A DNA stretch of 64,000 nucleotides from Phaseolus vulgaris (taxonomy: Eukaryota > Streptophyta > Magnoliopsida > Fabales > Fabaceae). The notes under the pieces were generated by a model. That model saw nothing but the letters and a program-made list of their open reading frames with translations, was not told the origin of the DNA and did no database searches. Below are positions 35,390 through 47,456 of the stretch, one piece after another; position 1 is the stretch's first letter; every line of letters begins with the position of its first letter. The position numbers were made by a program, and so were the translations under genes. The stretch spans positions 32,784,309 through 32,848,308 of the forward strand of contig NC_023751.2 of assembly GCF_000499845.2 (NCBI RefSeq), written 5' to 3'.

Positions 35390-35899
35390 CGTTATGAGTA
35401 GAGTTAGCACCGATGGAGCATCGGGAGTTTAAAAAGAACTTGTTAGTTTTAAGGTGAGCGAAGTCAAAGATAGTGTTAATTTGATTTGGGGCTGTGTGGA
35501 TAGCAGTGATAGAAGAATTATAGAAACACAAGAACAAGAGGATTTTTAGTGGTGGAAGGATAAATCATAAGAGGATTTTTAGTGGTGGAAGGATAAATCA
35601 TAATGAGATTTTTACTCTGACTCAACTGATAAGTCCATAGCACATGAGATATGTTTCTCCTACTATGATTGCTATCTTGAACCACTGGTTTGTATGAAGT
35701 TTGTCAAAATCTTTTAGGAGAACTTTTTTTAGTTGTGGGGATATGCTTGTTAGTTATGACTTTTATGATAAGTTGTTTTAAGGCTTTTTGCTGTATAATG
35801 AGGTAGAAGGGTGAATTTCTTAAAAAGATTTTTTTTATACGAGTTAAAGTATCCTTAAAATACCTTGTATTTATTCATTTGTCTTTTTGCTAATAAAAA
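35390..35899 (+). pseudogene. LINE C-terminal fragment with 33 bp internal duplication
   Basis: Short plus-strand LINE end. About 35505-35640 encodes IAVIEELWKHKNKRIFSGG and, further on, EIFTLTQL, matching the region after zf-RVT in the other copies. A 33 bp (11-codon) direct duplication lies at 35536-35568 and 35569-35601. The 3' UTR ends with 'tttttgctaataaaaaaaa' at 35880-35899. Confidence 0.75.
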
Positions 35900-36366
35900 A
35901 AATCTACTTAAACACTAACACTAAATAATATGGCAAGAGAAATGGTAAAAAAACCTGCCTAAACATTTAATGTGATGAAGACTATTTCAATTACTTAACT
36001 TTGACGGTAAACTTTAATGAAGTTAATTGTTTAAATAATTGCAGTAAGCATATTACATATGACTTATATACAAACTAGGTATGAGAAAATCATAATTTCT
36101 TTAAGAATTTAAATATTTTAAGTACTATAAATATGAATTTGTTTTAACTTTAATTATTATAAATTTGTATCTTATTTTTAGTTATGAACTTTTCGAAGTA
36201 TTTTCTTTCCTTTAGGTTGATTCTAAAATTGAAAAATTTAAGATAATAATTAATATTTTAAAATAAAACAATTATATTAATTATAAACAAAAGGAATGTT
36301 CAGGAAAAAAAATTGTCCTTTGCGTAGCAATTGGAGTGCAATAAAAAAATGAAGTGAAAAGACTAC
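35900..36366. repeat. AT-rich flank
   Basis: Part of it (35985-36270) matches 25215-25510. No gene is seen. Confidence 0.5.
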
Positions 36367-37272
36367 CACTAGCACAAAATGTATAAACAACGACTATTTA
36401 TTTAATGCAGTTTTAGGGTTAGTCGCTGTCATTCAAAACGCGGTGACATTTTTTAAATTAATTTCATTTACGAATGTGGCTATTTGTAATAGCCACATTA
36501 TTAAATCAAAGCATATGATTTACGAATGCGGCTATTAAAATAGCCGCATTCGTAAATAATTTTTTACTCTAATTTTGAAGCACGCCACTTACGCTTTCAT
36601 ACTTTCTTTCTTTTCGGTGTTTCGCATTTTCTCTTTGTTTATGCTCTGGTGTTCCTCTCTTCTTCTGTGAATTTCATTGGGTTCTCGTACCATTGTAAGT
36701 TTGTTTCGATTTGTTGTCTTTCTTCTTCACCAATGGTTTATAAAAAAAAATTGTTTCACTTATTTGTTTGTTTTCTTGCATTAGCGAAGGGTTCTCTGAC
36801 GTTTTATTTTCTCTTTTGTTTCTGCTCTCATGCTTCCTCTCGTTTTCTACGAGCATTCATTGTCTTTTTTGTGCCATTGTAAGTTCGTTTCGAGTTCTCT
36901 TTCTTCTTCACCATTGGTTTATATATTTTTTTTTCGTTTTTCTTATCTATTTGTTTTCTTGTATTGACGAAGGTCACCACTGGTTCATTGCCTGCTGTTT
37001 GGATTATTGTTATGCCATATATATTTACTCCGTTGTTGCTGCTACCACCGCTATTGCTGCCTTAGGGTTTAGGGTTTTAATTTTTTTTTTAAATAATTAA
37101 ATAAGAATGTGGCTATTTACCATAGCCGCATTTATAAATCGCATTTATGAATGTGGCTAAATAGCGCACCTGTAAATCTCCGAGTTAAGAATGTGTGTTG
37201 ATCAAGTGCGGCTATATAGCCGCCCTTATAAATGTAAAACAGCCGCGTTCGTTTTGCCTTTCTGCACTAGTG
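36367..37272. mobile_element. Non-autonomous CACTA element, 906 bp
   Basis: Left end CACTAGCACAAAATG, right end complementary to CACTAGTGCAGAAA. It is flanked by a perfect 3 bp target duplication TAC (36364-36366 and 37273-37275). Subterminal regions hold many copies of 'tgcggctatt' and its complement. The CT-rich centre (36590-37080) contains leader- and intron-like sequence ('gtaagtttgtttcg' occurs in similar form at 36690 and 36879, a local duplication of about 190 bp) but no transposase. A related end is at 50286-50473. The frames in it are not genes. Confidence 0.92.
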
Positions 37273-38186
37273 TACCAACCTCTACATGAAATTAAGGCTT
37301 TAGATGCAATAATATTATAAAGTTTTTGTTAATGCAAAGCTTAATACATCTTCTAATCAGAAGATAAAAAGTTTTTAATTTTTATAAAATATTCACTTTG
37401 TCAAATATCTTTCTTTCCATTAAGGAGTGCTTATAGATTATATGTCCTATGTATTAAGATATATCTTGTACTATTTTAAAACAATTTCATGTTGTAAGTA
37501 ATGAGTGACAATATAGAATACCTAAAAAGTCAAAAGTGGCTTTGATATTAAAGAATATTTATTCTTTATCCGATGGGGAGATAAAAATAACATTCAGAAA
37601 TAACTTTGTATATTTGTATAGTCATGTAAGCTAGAAAGAGTAATGATAATAGTTGTAATCAAATTTTTTTCTATTGAAACCCTTTCACAAATTGTAAAGT
37701 AGAACCAAACTTAGACTAGTGTTAAGATGAACCAGCATTGCTTACTCATGTACCAACCTTTGACTTTTTTTTAAGCATCTTATGAAAATATTTTTTGAAA
37801 CAATATTTTAACCGTCATAGAATTTGTTCTTTTCTATGATGGTTAAAGACAAACCAGTCATAGAATATAATGTTTTTTATGACAAGTTTAACAATAACCA
37901 TCATAAAATGTGTATTCTTTAAAAACTTTTTTGTGATATATTAATTTTCTTACTTACATAACGTACTGTGCATAATAACCACAATTCTCAAGCAAATATT
38001 TTCAAATAAAATCTTACGCATGACATTAAAAACAAATAAAAGAATAAAAGGGATTACCCGTATCAGTTAACAACAACAAACTAGTGGATAGGATTCAAAA
38101 TCAAGTTCCTTCAGTAACCAAAGACACTTTCACCACTACACCAGACAAATTCTTTTGTATTATTATGATTTTTATTATACTTATTA
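37273..38186. other. AT-rich intergenic with CACTA-type subterminal motifs
   Basis: At 37805-37935 the motif 'cgtcatagaatttgttcttt'/'atgatggttaaagac' recurs as in 57960-58320, so this is a relic of another CACTA-like family. Bases 37935-38065 match the reverse of 57880-57960 and part of repeat R. No gene is seen. Confidence 0.5.
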
Positions 38187-38341
38187 TCATTAATAATATT
38201 AATAATATTAATAATATTAATAATATTAATAATATTCATAATATTCATAATATTAATAATATTCATAATATTAATAATATTCATAATATTCATAATATTA
38301 ATAATATTAACAATATTCATAATATTAATAATATTCATTAA
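38187..38341. repeat. AT-rich minisatellite
   Basis: Array of 9 bp units of the form aataatatt / ataatattc. Both strands stay open through it because the unit is a multiple of three without stops, which creates Ile/Asn repeats. No coding function is claimed. Confidence 0.9.
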
Positions 38342-38738
38342 AATAACATTTTAAACAAATTACTTTTTTTCTTTAATTCATTCTAATTGGAAACACTTTG
38401 TAGTAGCAAATCAAAATAAGAAGAAACCACAAATTTATTTTTTATCAAATAATATTTTAACTTACTTTCTCATATATGTGCGGTTAACGAACACGTATTT
38501 ATTCGGTAATTTGGAAAGCATAAAAAATTATCTTAGGAAGTAAAGTAGGTGAAGAATAGGTTATTGTCTTGCTGTTTTGAACGTGTTAAATTGGCAGATT
38601 GTGTTTAAAGGGTTGAGATGTTTTTAATGTGTTTTTGTATGATGGAGTACATTTTTCTACTCCTTCTGCTTAGTTGTTAGAAGCAGGTGTCTTAGTTAGC
38701 CTTGAAGCTTTAGATGCTATTTTATATTATAAAAGGGT
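38339..38738. repeat. Direct repeat also present at 48158-48613
   Basis: Begins 'taaaataacattttaaacaa' and ends 'tattataaaagggtt'. The copy at 48158-48613 has the same sequence with small indels, including an extra ~70 bp at 48450-48535. At 48 kb it belongs to the 3' flank of gene unit E. Here the copia gag sequence follows at once. Not LTRs: no TG...CA ends and no primer site. Confidence 0.85.
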
Positions 38739-39655
38739 TGAAACACCCTTTCATTTCAAATTTTATCATGAAAATTACCTAATCTGGAAACAGCAGGTGT
38801 TAGCCACCGTTCATAGTCTCAATTTTGCATCATTCTTGAAACCTCCCATTGCTTCTTCCTCATCTACGGACACACCCTCTCTTTCTCCCGCCTGTCATCA
38901 ACAAGATCAATCGATAGTCGCTTGGCTTCTTTCCTCCAAGACTCCTTCGCTACTGACCAAAATGTTTGGTCTTAAAACTTCCTATCAAATATGGCACAAT
39001 CTCATGGTATACTACTCTTCTCAAACACGTGCTCGAGTTAAAAAAAAAACTCAAAATCCAGCTTCGCACACCAAAGCATGATCGAACGGTGTTTGCATAT
39101 CTTCTTGATCTTAAAAATAAATGTGGATGGTCTCACTATTGTTGGTTGTCATATCTCTTTTGAAGACCATATTGAAGCAATGGATGGCTTGTCTGATGAC
39201 TAAGACTCTTTACCTCTGTTACATCAAGACTGAAGCCATACACCGTTGAAGATCTTGAAGTTCTTCTTTTGGCTCATAAAGAACGTTTTGAGAAAACTCG
39301 TCATTCTACTGAGCATCTTGTTCAAGCCCATAATACCTATGTCTCCTCCCGTTTTTGTTCCTACAATAAACAAGGTTGTGAACAGTCTCGTTTGTCTTCT
39401 GCCAAACCACCTCAATGTTCTTCTCAACACCCATATCATTCTAAGAATACAATGTTGTCTCCTTCTACTTCTTCCAATTTTCCCAAAATCATGTGCCAGA
39501 TATGCAAGAAATTAGGCCACTTTGCTGACAGTTTTTGGCACAGATAAGATAGGTCCTCTCAATCTTTGATAACTGCTAATAACTCTCACTTTACTCCTTC
39601 AGTTTGTGATGACATCGAACCCTCCATTCTTGGTGCACCACCACTTTTTCCAGAC
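38739..39655 (+). pseudogene. Ty1/copia element, gag part
   Basis: Plus-strand gag lacking its N-terminus. TPFHFKFYHENYLIWKQQVL and VHSLNFASFLKPP are the typical opening of copia gag; then SIVAWLLSSKTPSLL and SYQIWHNLMVYYSSQTRARV. After frameshifts the zinc knuckle CQICKKLGHFADSFWHR (39494) follows, in which the last ligand cysteine is replaced by Phe. No 5' LTR or primer-binding site precedes it. The sequence continues after the CACTA insertion at 42386. Confidence 0.85.
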
Positions 39656-39894
39656 AATCACTAGTACAAAAAACTTCATTAACGACTCTAAACAAAGACG
39701 GTTCCTAAATAACCATCGTTATAAGAGACACGGTGGCACTTTTGTAAATAAGTGGAACATATCACGACGGTTCAGTAAAGAACCGTCTTTATAAGGTGGA
39801 GCTGGGAGTTATAGCGACGGTTCCAAGTCTTTGATTGCCTCAGCCTTGGAGTTATAACGAGGGAACTGTCTTTGATTGGCTTAAAAAACTTAAA

Positions 39895-40430
39895 AACAAC
39901 CTGCGTCTACTTTCACTCTTCACTTTCCCTTCTTCACTTTACCTCTTGTTCTTCACTCTCACAACTTTCGTGCCGTCGTTCCTAAGCCAAACGTCGCCTC
40001 CACGCTTCATCGGTGACGTTTCCGCGCGCTCCGCAACAGCACAGATTGGGCGCTCCCCTCTGCCATTGCTGGACTACGCTCCACTCTGCCACTGCTGGTC
40101 CGCGCCGTCGTGCGCATCTCCACCTCCGTTGGCTTCCTGCGTCGTCGTGGGTTGCGCTCTTCTCTGCCACTGCCGTCGTGGCTTCCTACGCCATCGTGGG
40201 TCGCGTTCTTCTCTAGTCATCGTCACCGCCGCACCGTGCCTCGCCACCTCTGCGGTTCCGCACCTCCACGACCGCACAGTTGCACCTCGTCGTCGCCGCA
40301 CTTGTCATTCCTTGTGGACTTTGTTTCTGCCTAATCTCTGCCTTGTAAGTCTCCGTGCCAACATTTTCGCATTCCCGCAGATAGGCGCCAACTTTTTCTG
40401 CCACTTTTGTTTCACTCCATTTCCAGGTTA
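39895..40430 (+). promoter_or_regulatory. GC-rich leader of the CACTA element
   Basis: The only strongly GC-rich segment of the window. Starts with 'cttcactttcccttcttcac' and continues with many CG and CCG steps, then 'ccttgtaagtctccg', a plausible donor site, and a tract ending in 'ttccag' at 40425. It is probably the transcribed, mostly non-coding first exon. Frames are open on all strands here because of composition. Confidence 0.45.
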
Positions 40431-40472
40431 GTATTTTATTTATTTATTTAATAATATATCGGAACTAAAGGG

Positions 40473-41938
40473 AGCACTAAAGGGAGTTGTTCGGCGGTTG
40501 ATCTATCGGGAGATGACTTTGGCTCAACTAGCCAATGCGAGTTATATGTTGAGTGTAATTCTTTGACTCGATTCGTTGCCTTGGGTAAGTGTTATGAAGG
40601 GGTCACAATGTTACACAATGTGCCTCTTCCTTCTGATTTCATGAAGGTCACGGTGGAGAAGGTCCTTTATGATAATCTTGCAGTTCCTGTGCCGACATCA
40701 GAGGTCACAATTGTAGCAGAGGCATTACATACTTTCATTGTCTGGCCCAAACATCTCGTCAGACCTATAAACTCTATGGTACATCTTTGCACTAATACTA
40801 ATAGAATTATATATCAGATATATTACATTCTAACTAATTTAAGTATTTGTTTGTTGATGAGTAGCAGGAACCTAAGACAAAACTGCCTCTGGGAAAGAAG
40901 AAAATATTCTCCATTGATGATCCTCTGGCGGCATTGGTGGAAGTTGCTACAGCTTTAGATACAACCGTCTTAGAGGTTCCATGGGATGCCAATGTTGTGC
41001 AACTATGGATGATGTAGGTTCAAATTTTAAAATCTTTATACTTTTGACTTATTAAATATATTAGTACTAACTTATTGAAATTTAGGTATCCTTTTGGATT
41101 ATGCTTGGATGAGGGGAAACACAATATATATGGGTTTTTAGACCCTCAAGTCATTCAATTAATTGGAAACAAGAAGTCGGAAACACAAACATACATCACC
41201 ACTACCTTAAAGAATGGTGGAAAACAAATTTATTTTGCTCTTTACATCCATGAGTAAGTCCTTATTTATTAAATAAGTTATAATAAATTATTGAAATAAG
41301 AGAAACTAATTAACTAATTTGTTATATAGGCATCATTGGCAACTATTGATCATATCTGTTCAACATCATACCGCTGCATGGTTTTGTTCCTTGCATAAAA
41401 AGCCCCCTACCTACTTTAAAAACATTATAGACAGGTACGACAATTTCATTTAACATTTATTATTACTTATACATTATATAATGTTATGTATTCTAACATG
41501 AAATCTTATTATTTTAGTGTTTACTCTGGATATAATATGTTGTGTGGGAGAAGAAGTTCAAACGCACAAAAACTCACTTGGATGTACCTTAAGGTATTCA
41601 AACTATATGTGTTCACTCAATTTAATGTGTTTCACTCATTCATTTAATACATTTATTTTCACATGCAGTGCAACAGGCAATCTGAAAATTATGAGTGCGG
41701 TTACTATGTTATGCAGTGGATGTTGACTATTTTGCAAGTTGCAATTCAGAAAGGTTGGGATCAGGTAATACCTCAATACAATAAAAACTTTAAAATTTGG
41801 GGTTTATTATTCATGCACTAATTCAAAAAATTTCAAATGTCACAGTTCTTCAACGATAAACACCCGCCGGAAGCATTGGAGTATGTGAGAACAACATGGT
41901 CAAAGTATTTTGTTATCATGTATAACACCTTAGAATAG
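40473..41938 (+). CDS. Ulp1-like C48 cysteine peptidase exons inside the CACTA
   Basis: Seven exons with GT/AG borders and matching phases: about 40473-40778, 40868-41013, 41086-41253, 41330-41434, 41518-41593, 41669-41764 and 41846-41938 (TAG). No stop interrupts about 300 codons. The first two exons resemble the middle region of the second gene of plant CACTA elements (YEGVTMLHNVPLPSDFMKV, TIVAEALHTFIVWPKHLV). The later exons form the Ulp1 catalytic core: His in HEHHWQLLIIS, Asp in NIIDSVYSG, and Gln and Cys in NRQSENYECGYYVMQWM. C48 peptidases cleave SUMO or related modifiers; why CACTA elements carry one is not known. The start codon and N-terminal part are missing, probably by internal deletion of a larger element. 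Confidence 0.8.
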
Positions 41939-42385
41939 ATAAATCATTAGAATGACAAACTTTTTCATATATTAGGTCAACTTTTTTGTATAATAATATA
42001 ATTTGTTGTATGTATTTTAAATGTTTTGATTTTATGAATTTGAAAATTTTATGCAGGTTTGAGATTTATTAAAAAAAAATATATATTTTTTTTCCAATAC
42101 CTACATATAACGACGGTTCCTAGTGGAACCGTCTTTAAAAGTACCTGCTTACAACGACGGTTCCTATGGAACCGTCTTTAAAAGTCTCTGGAATTATTTT
42201 AAAAATATAATTATTTTAACGACGGTCAATCCAACCGTCGTTATAAGCCGGAGTTTTAACAACGGTTAAAGAAACATCGTGAAAAACTACTACTTTTTAA
42301 CGACGCCTGCAATAACAACGATTCTGGCACCGTCTTTAAATGTTGATTTTAACCGTCGTTAATATACCTTTTTGTACTAGTGAAT

Positions 42386-45300
42386 CTTTGGTTTCTGGAC
42401 AGTGGCACAACCCATCATTTCACTCTTGATGAATCATTCTTCACAAACAAAACTCCCTACACAGGTTTTGATTTTGTAACCATAGGTATAATGTTGGCTT
42501 GCCTATTAAACGCATTGGCTCTGCTACCTATACTGATTCCTCTTCAATTTTTTTTTTCTCTAAATCAACTTTTACATGTTCCTCATATTATAAAAAATCT
42601 TTTAAGCATTTCTAAATTTGCTCAGGACAATAATGTCTTTCTTAAATTTTATTCTAACGTATGTTATGTCAAAAAGCAGGAAACAAAGGAAATATTACTT
42701 CAAGGAAGTTTTAAAGATGGTCTCTATGTGTTTGATGACTTTGTTCCTCTTTCTCGGTGTTCTGCCAACACTTCATCTATTCAATCGTTGCCACAAACTT
42801 TTACTTTATGCCATCATCATTTCGGCCATGAACATGCTAATATCATTCATAGAATATTGAAACATTGTAATGTTCCTCACAATATTAATCACAATTTTGT
42901 GACTCCTACGTGCTTGGAAAAATGAATCAACTACCATTTTTTGATTCTATTACTGTTTCAATGCACTTCTTCAACTTGTTTATCTTGATATTTGGGTCCC
43001 AAACATGTGCCTTCTTCTAATGGTTCTTTCTACTACATTACTTTTTTAGATGCTTATTTCAGATATGATATGTATGGCTATATCTCCTTCAACATATATC
43101 TCAAGAATATATTGTTTTTCAAACTTTTCAAAAATTTGCTGAAAAACAAACTGGTTTTCAACTCAAATATATTCAGTCTGACAATGCTAAAGAATTTATC
43201 TGTTTTAATCTTGCTACTCATGGAATTCTCCATCGCCTTACATGTCCTCACACCCATCAGCAAAACATCTCCATTGAAAGAAAACATCGCCATGTAACTG
43301 GTATGGGTCTTGCTCTGCTCGCTACTGCATCTCTTCCAATGACATTCTAGGGTGAAGCTTTCACCACAACAACATCTACAATCAATGTTTTACCTTCTTC
43401 TACCATTCACTATGACAATCCATATCATAGGCTTTTCAACAAACAACCTAACTATAATTTCTTTAAAATTTGTGTGCATGTTATCCTTTACTTCGCCCAT
43501 ATAACAAACATAAACTAACTTTTTGTTCCACTATCTACATGTTTATTGGTTACAGTCCTGCACATAAAGGCTACCTATGCTTATCACCCACTAGTAAAAT
43601 TTATATTACTCATCATGTTTTATTTAATGAAAATGTTTTTCCTTTTCTCTCATATTTTTCTACTATGTCTCCTGTTGAACCTGATATGCTCTCTTCTTCT
43701 CCTTCAACTCTTGCTTTAATACCATCTTCTACTCATATTTCTTCTTTTGTTGTCACTCCTAATATCACTCATTCTTTATTTGTATCTCCATCTCTAACCT
43801 CTTTTGCAGATTCACCATCTTCTCCTTGCATTCAAAATAACTATCCCATGATTACACGTGGGAAGTCTGGCATATTCAAACCCAGAACATACAATATGTG
43901 TGCCATTTCTTTTTCTGTTCCCACAACAGTTAAAAATGCTCTTCACCAACCTCACTGGTATGTTGCCATGCATGAAGAATACAAAGCTCTATGTGCCAAC
44001 CAAACTTGGACCTTGACTACTTTACCTCCTAGCATTCAACCCATTGGTTGCAAGTGGATTTTTAAAAATAAATACAATCTTGATGACACCTTACACAGAC
44101 ACAAACCGAGGTTGGTTGCCAAAGGTTTTCATCAACTTGAAGGTTTGGATTACTCTGAAACATTTAGTCTGATAGTCAAACCAACTGCAATACGCATTAT
44201 TCTCATCCTAGCTTTATCATATAATTGTCATATTAATCAAATATATATTATTAATGCTTTTCTTTAAGGTGATTTACAAAAGCACATCTTCATGCTTCAA
44301 CTCCTTGGTTTTGAATCTGCAAATTCCAATCTTGTTTGTAAGCTCCACAAAGCTATTTATGGTCTCAAGTAAGCACCACGATCATGGTTTCAGGAGTTAA
44401 GTATTGTTCTTTCATCCTTTGGTTTTTAATCTACTAAATCTGATTCATCACTGTTCATCAAGTCTTAGATTAATGTTACCTTATTTGTCCTCATTTATGT
44501 GGATGATATTATCATTACTGGAAGTTTGTGTACTGCTATCCAATCTCTTATTCACTCTCTTTAACAACATTTTGGCCTAAAGGATCTTGGCAAACTTCAT
44601 TACTTTCTTGGTGTAGAAACTTCATGGACAGTTGATGTCTCTCTTCATCTTTCACAAAATAAATATATTAAAGATCTCTTACATAAATACAACATGCTTC
44701 TGTCAAAATCTCAGCCCACACCCATGGTCTCTTCTCCTCGTTTATCTCGAGATGAAACCACTGTATTTGACATTGCCTCCCTCTACCGCTCTGTCGCTGG
44801 CTCCCTTCAATATATTCTTATCACACGCCTCAAACTCTCCTACAATGTCAATAAAGTCTGCCACTTTATGCACCATCTTCAACAACATCATTGGAAGGTC
44901 GTGAAGCGAATTCGAAGGTACCTTGTAGGCTCTTAGACTCATGGTCTTAGTCTTCACACTTTCATCTTCAAGCCTATGTTGATGTTGATTGGGGTTCAGA
45001 TCCGGATGATAGAAAATCCACCACTGGGTATATAGTTTTTCTTGGTCTCAATCCTATAGTTTAGGCATCCAACATACAAAAGGTAGTCTCACGAAGCACT
45101 ACTGAAGCTGAATACCCCAGTATAGCAACAACCCTCGCAGAAATCAAGTGGACAACCAATCTACATCATGAGTTATGTGTTCTCATTCCTACTCCGTCCA
45201 TATACACTGATAATCTTGGAGTTGCTCTCCTTACTGCTATTTTTGTCATGCACTCCAAAACAAAACATTTTGATTTAGATCTTCACTTTGTATGTGACTT

Positions 45301-45428
45301 TATTCAATAGAAGCACCTTCATCTTACTCATATTCCTGAAACCAATCAAATAGCTTATATTCTCACCTTTCTTTCACTCATTAACAGACAAATTCATGGT
45401 TGTCCCAATCCAACCATAGGGAGATATT
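42386..45428 (+). pseudogene. Ty1/copia element: protease, integrase, RT, RNase H
   Basis: Continues the gag at 39655 in the order of copia pol. Protease LWFLDSGTTHHFT (42388; DSG active site). Pre-integrase HHHFGHEHANIIHRILKHC (42815). Integrase remnants at 42990-43300 (GSFYYITFLDAYFRYD). RT at 43930-44560 with VAKGFHQLEGLDYSETFS, AIYGLK and catalytic YVDD (44495). RNase H at 44980-45310 ([40 protein letters not shown]). Numerous stops (44267, 44372, 44466, 44562, 44936, 45062) and frameshifts. Inactive for a long time. Confidence 0.9.
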
Positions 45429-45591
45429 TGATAACAACAACAGTTAACTATTAATATATTTATATTTCCAAACACTATATATAATACTGTATTTACGTTT
45501 ATTGTATATGAATATATGATACTTTGTTTTAGCTTTCTTTCCATACATCTTCTTTGTCTTCTACATATCACTCTCTCTCCTCTGTTATTTT
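45429..45591 (+). mobile_element. Copia 3' LTR remnant
   Basis: Follows a purine-rich stretch (catagggagata). Begins TGATAACAACA and ends in a complementary-looking CTCTGTTATT, about 160 bp, with AT-rich TATA-like centre. No matching 5' LTR is in the window, so assignment rests on position and termini. Confidence 0.5.
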
Positions 45592-45599
45592 TTACCGCC

Positions 45600-46315
45600 C
45601 GTAAGTGTGCATCCTTAACCGGTAACATTAAACATTAACAACAAATAAAAGAATGGCTTAGAAAATAATGTTACAAATCTAGTTGACTAAAAGACATTCA
45701 AATTCGTATAAATAAATTTATTATGATTAAATCACTGTTTACTTATAGGGGTAAACGTGGATAGAAAATTAAAAATAATGATAAGTTGTTTTCAAAATAT
45801 AATTTATAAATATTTAATAATAATATTATTATTTTTCTTGAAAATTTCTATCTGTGCGATATTAAGAATAATTATTATTTTATTATAGTGACTTTAATAA
45901 AGTTAACCAAATGAGTTATATTAATAAAAATAAAATTGATCATAAATTATTTATACTAATTGATTATAAAAATAATTTATTTATTAATAGTTACAAATAA
46001 TAAATAAATTATTTAATTAAATTAAATACTGAAGATAATATCATTATTTTAATTAAAAATATGCTTTAATTATAATAAGTTCCAAATTCATTAGAAAACT
46101 TATTATGAGTTTTTTTTAAGAAATTTTCTGAAAGCAAGAAAAAAATAAGAAAAAAAAATAAAAGAAAAAAAAAATACGTATTTGAATGTCTTTTAGTCAA
46201 CAGTGCTTTAATCATAATAAATTTATTTATACGAATTTGAAGGTCTTTTTGTCAACTGGATTTGTAACATTTTTTTTCTAAACCATCCTTTTATTCGTTT
46301 TTAATGTTAATCGAA
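45600..46315. repeat. Short inverted-repeat element of the R family
   Basis: Arms of about 115 bp at 45625-45745 and 46197-46310 are reverse complements ('cgtataaataaatttattatgatta' against its complement, and 'aaaacaaataaaaga...atgg' against 'ccatccttttattcgttttt'). The middle matches the inner part of the large inverted repeat (51720-51840 reversed and 56140-56500). It is a compact relative of the 50.5-58.7 kb structure. Confidence 0.75.
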
Positions 46316-47066
46316 CCTAATATATTTCAGTCTTGTATATATTGAGTAACGAGTTCTATACATTAATTGATATTTGATCAAAATTATTAAATAATACTAA
46401 TAATTATTTTATTAATTAAACTACATGAATATTCTAGAAATATTAAATTATTCAATGTTTCAAATACTAAATAATATAGTTTATTTTGTTTAAAAAACTT
46501 GTTCTAAAAACCTAAAAGGATGTTTTAAATTTACAATGTTTAGCAAAAATATTTAAAACATGACCTAATAAACTCAACCCAATCTAATTTGATTAAGTGG
46601 GATTGAATTGAAGTTTTGTTTAAGATTATACACTCCATAATGCATGTTTGTTTGAAAAATAACTTTTATGTCTTTTTTATTAATGAATTATGTTAATATG
46701 CAGAGTTATAGTTTGAACAAAAGGTGGTGTTTTTGAAGAACAAGAACCTACAACGTCAATAGATATAAATATATATATATAAGAGATCCTAAATAAGATG
46801 TTCATGATAGTGATGATGATACGATGAATGCACATGCACACTAACTTATCAGTCGGACAAATTCGCTAGAAGACCTTTTGATACATCTATATTAGTGAGT
46901 TTTGATGAACATGTTTCCTTTTAAGACTATGAAATTGTTATACTTACAAATACTCTTATTATGTTGTGTTAGGATCGAGGAGTGGTCTCCCATAATTAGA
47001 AGTTAGATATATTTGGAATCTTTCATGAGGAGATTAAGGTTGTGGTATTTAATGGCAAGAAATATC
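46316..47066. other. Distal 3' flank of unit E and unassigned DNA
   Basis: 46316-46560 matches the unit flanks ('cctaatatatttcagt', 'attaaattattcaatgttt'). 46560-47066 holds no recognised gene. Confidence 0.55.
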
Positions 47067-47330
47067 CACTATAAGAAAAACATTAAATAGAAATCAATTT
47101 TAGAGACTAAAAAAAATTAGTTGTTATAATAACTAAATTAGAGACCATTTTAGAAACTTTTGATAGCAAAAACTTTGGTTGCTAATTAGATACTAATTTT
47201 AGAAATCATTTAACAATAATCAAAACCAAAAAAATTTAATCTCTAAAATGGTCTCTAATTTAGTCACTATAGCAACTAATTATTTTTTGTCACTAAAAAT
47301 TAGTTTCTATTTCATGGTTTTCTTGCAGTG
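47067..47330. mobile_element. CACTA-like MITE, 264 bp
   Basis: Terminal inverted repeats CACTATAAGAAAA and, on the right, TTTTCTTGCAGTG. Interior of the family ('aaatggtctctaatttagt', 'actaattattttttgt'). Flanking triplets ATC and ATA agree at two of three positions. Confidence 0.85.
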
Positions 47331-47456
47331 ATAAGGTTACAACCTAGTCTTATTTTATGCTAATAATGAGAAGTGAAATTACTATGTAGGGACTTTCATG
47401 GGATGGAGAGTATAGTGGGTCACTTTTACATATTTGAGAGTAGAAAACAAGGTATA

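Larger units (their letters stand above)
39659..42382 (+). mobile_element. CACTA element, 2724 bp, inserted in the copia
   Basis: Termini CACTAGTACAAAAA and its complement TTTTTGTACTAGTG match perfectly. Target duplication AAT at 39656-39658 and 42383-42385. Both ends carry arrays of 'acgacggttcc' and its complement (39680-39830 and 42105-42355), the usual subterminal binding-site repeats of CACTA elements. A GC-rich CT-type leader occupies 39895-40430, and peptidase exons follow at 40473-41938. No transposase is present, so the element must have moved with help from an autonomous relative. Confidence 0.95.

Noticed and set aside
36649..37100. Hydrophobic ORFs inside the 906 bp CACTA
   Set aside because: T-rich leader/intron-like sequence read in a lucky frame; overlapping frames look equally good and none matches a family.
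38084..38341. Ile/Asn-repeat ORFs on both strands
   Set aside because: Products of a stop-free minisatellite.
39835..40431. 198-codon ORF and its many overlapping frames in the GC-rich CACTA leader
   Set aside because: Open frames occur on both strands because of composition; low-complexity Arg/Ser/His content; no continuity with the peptidase frame.
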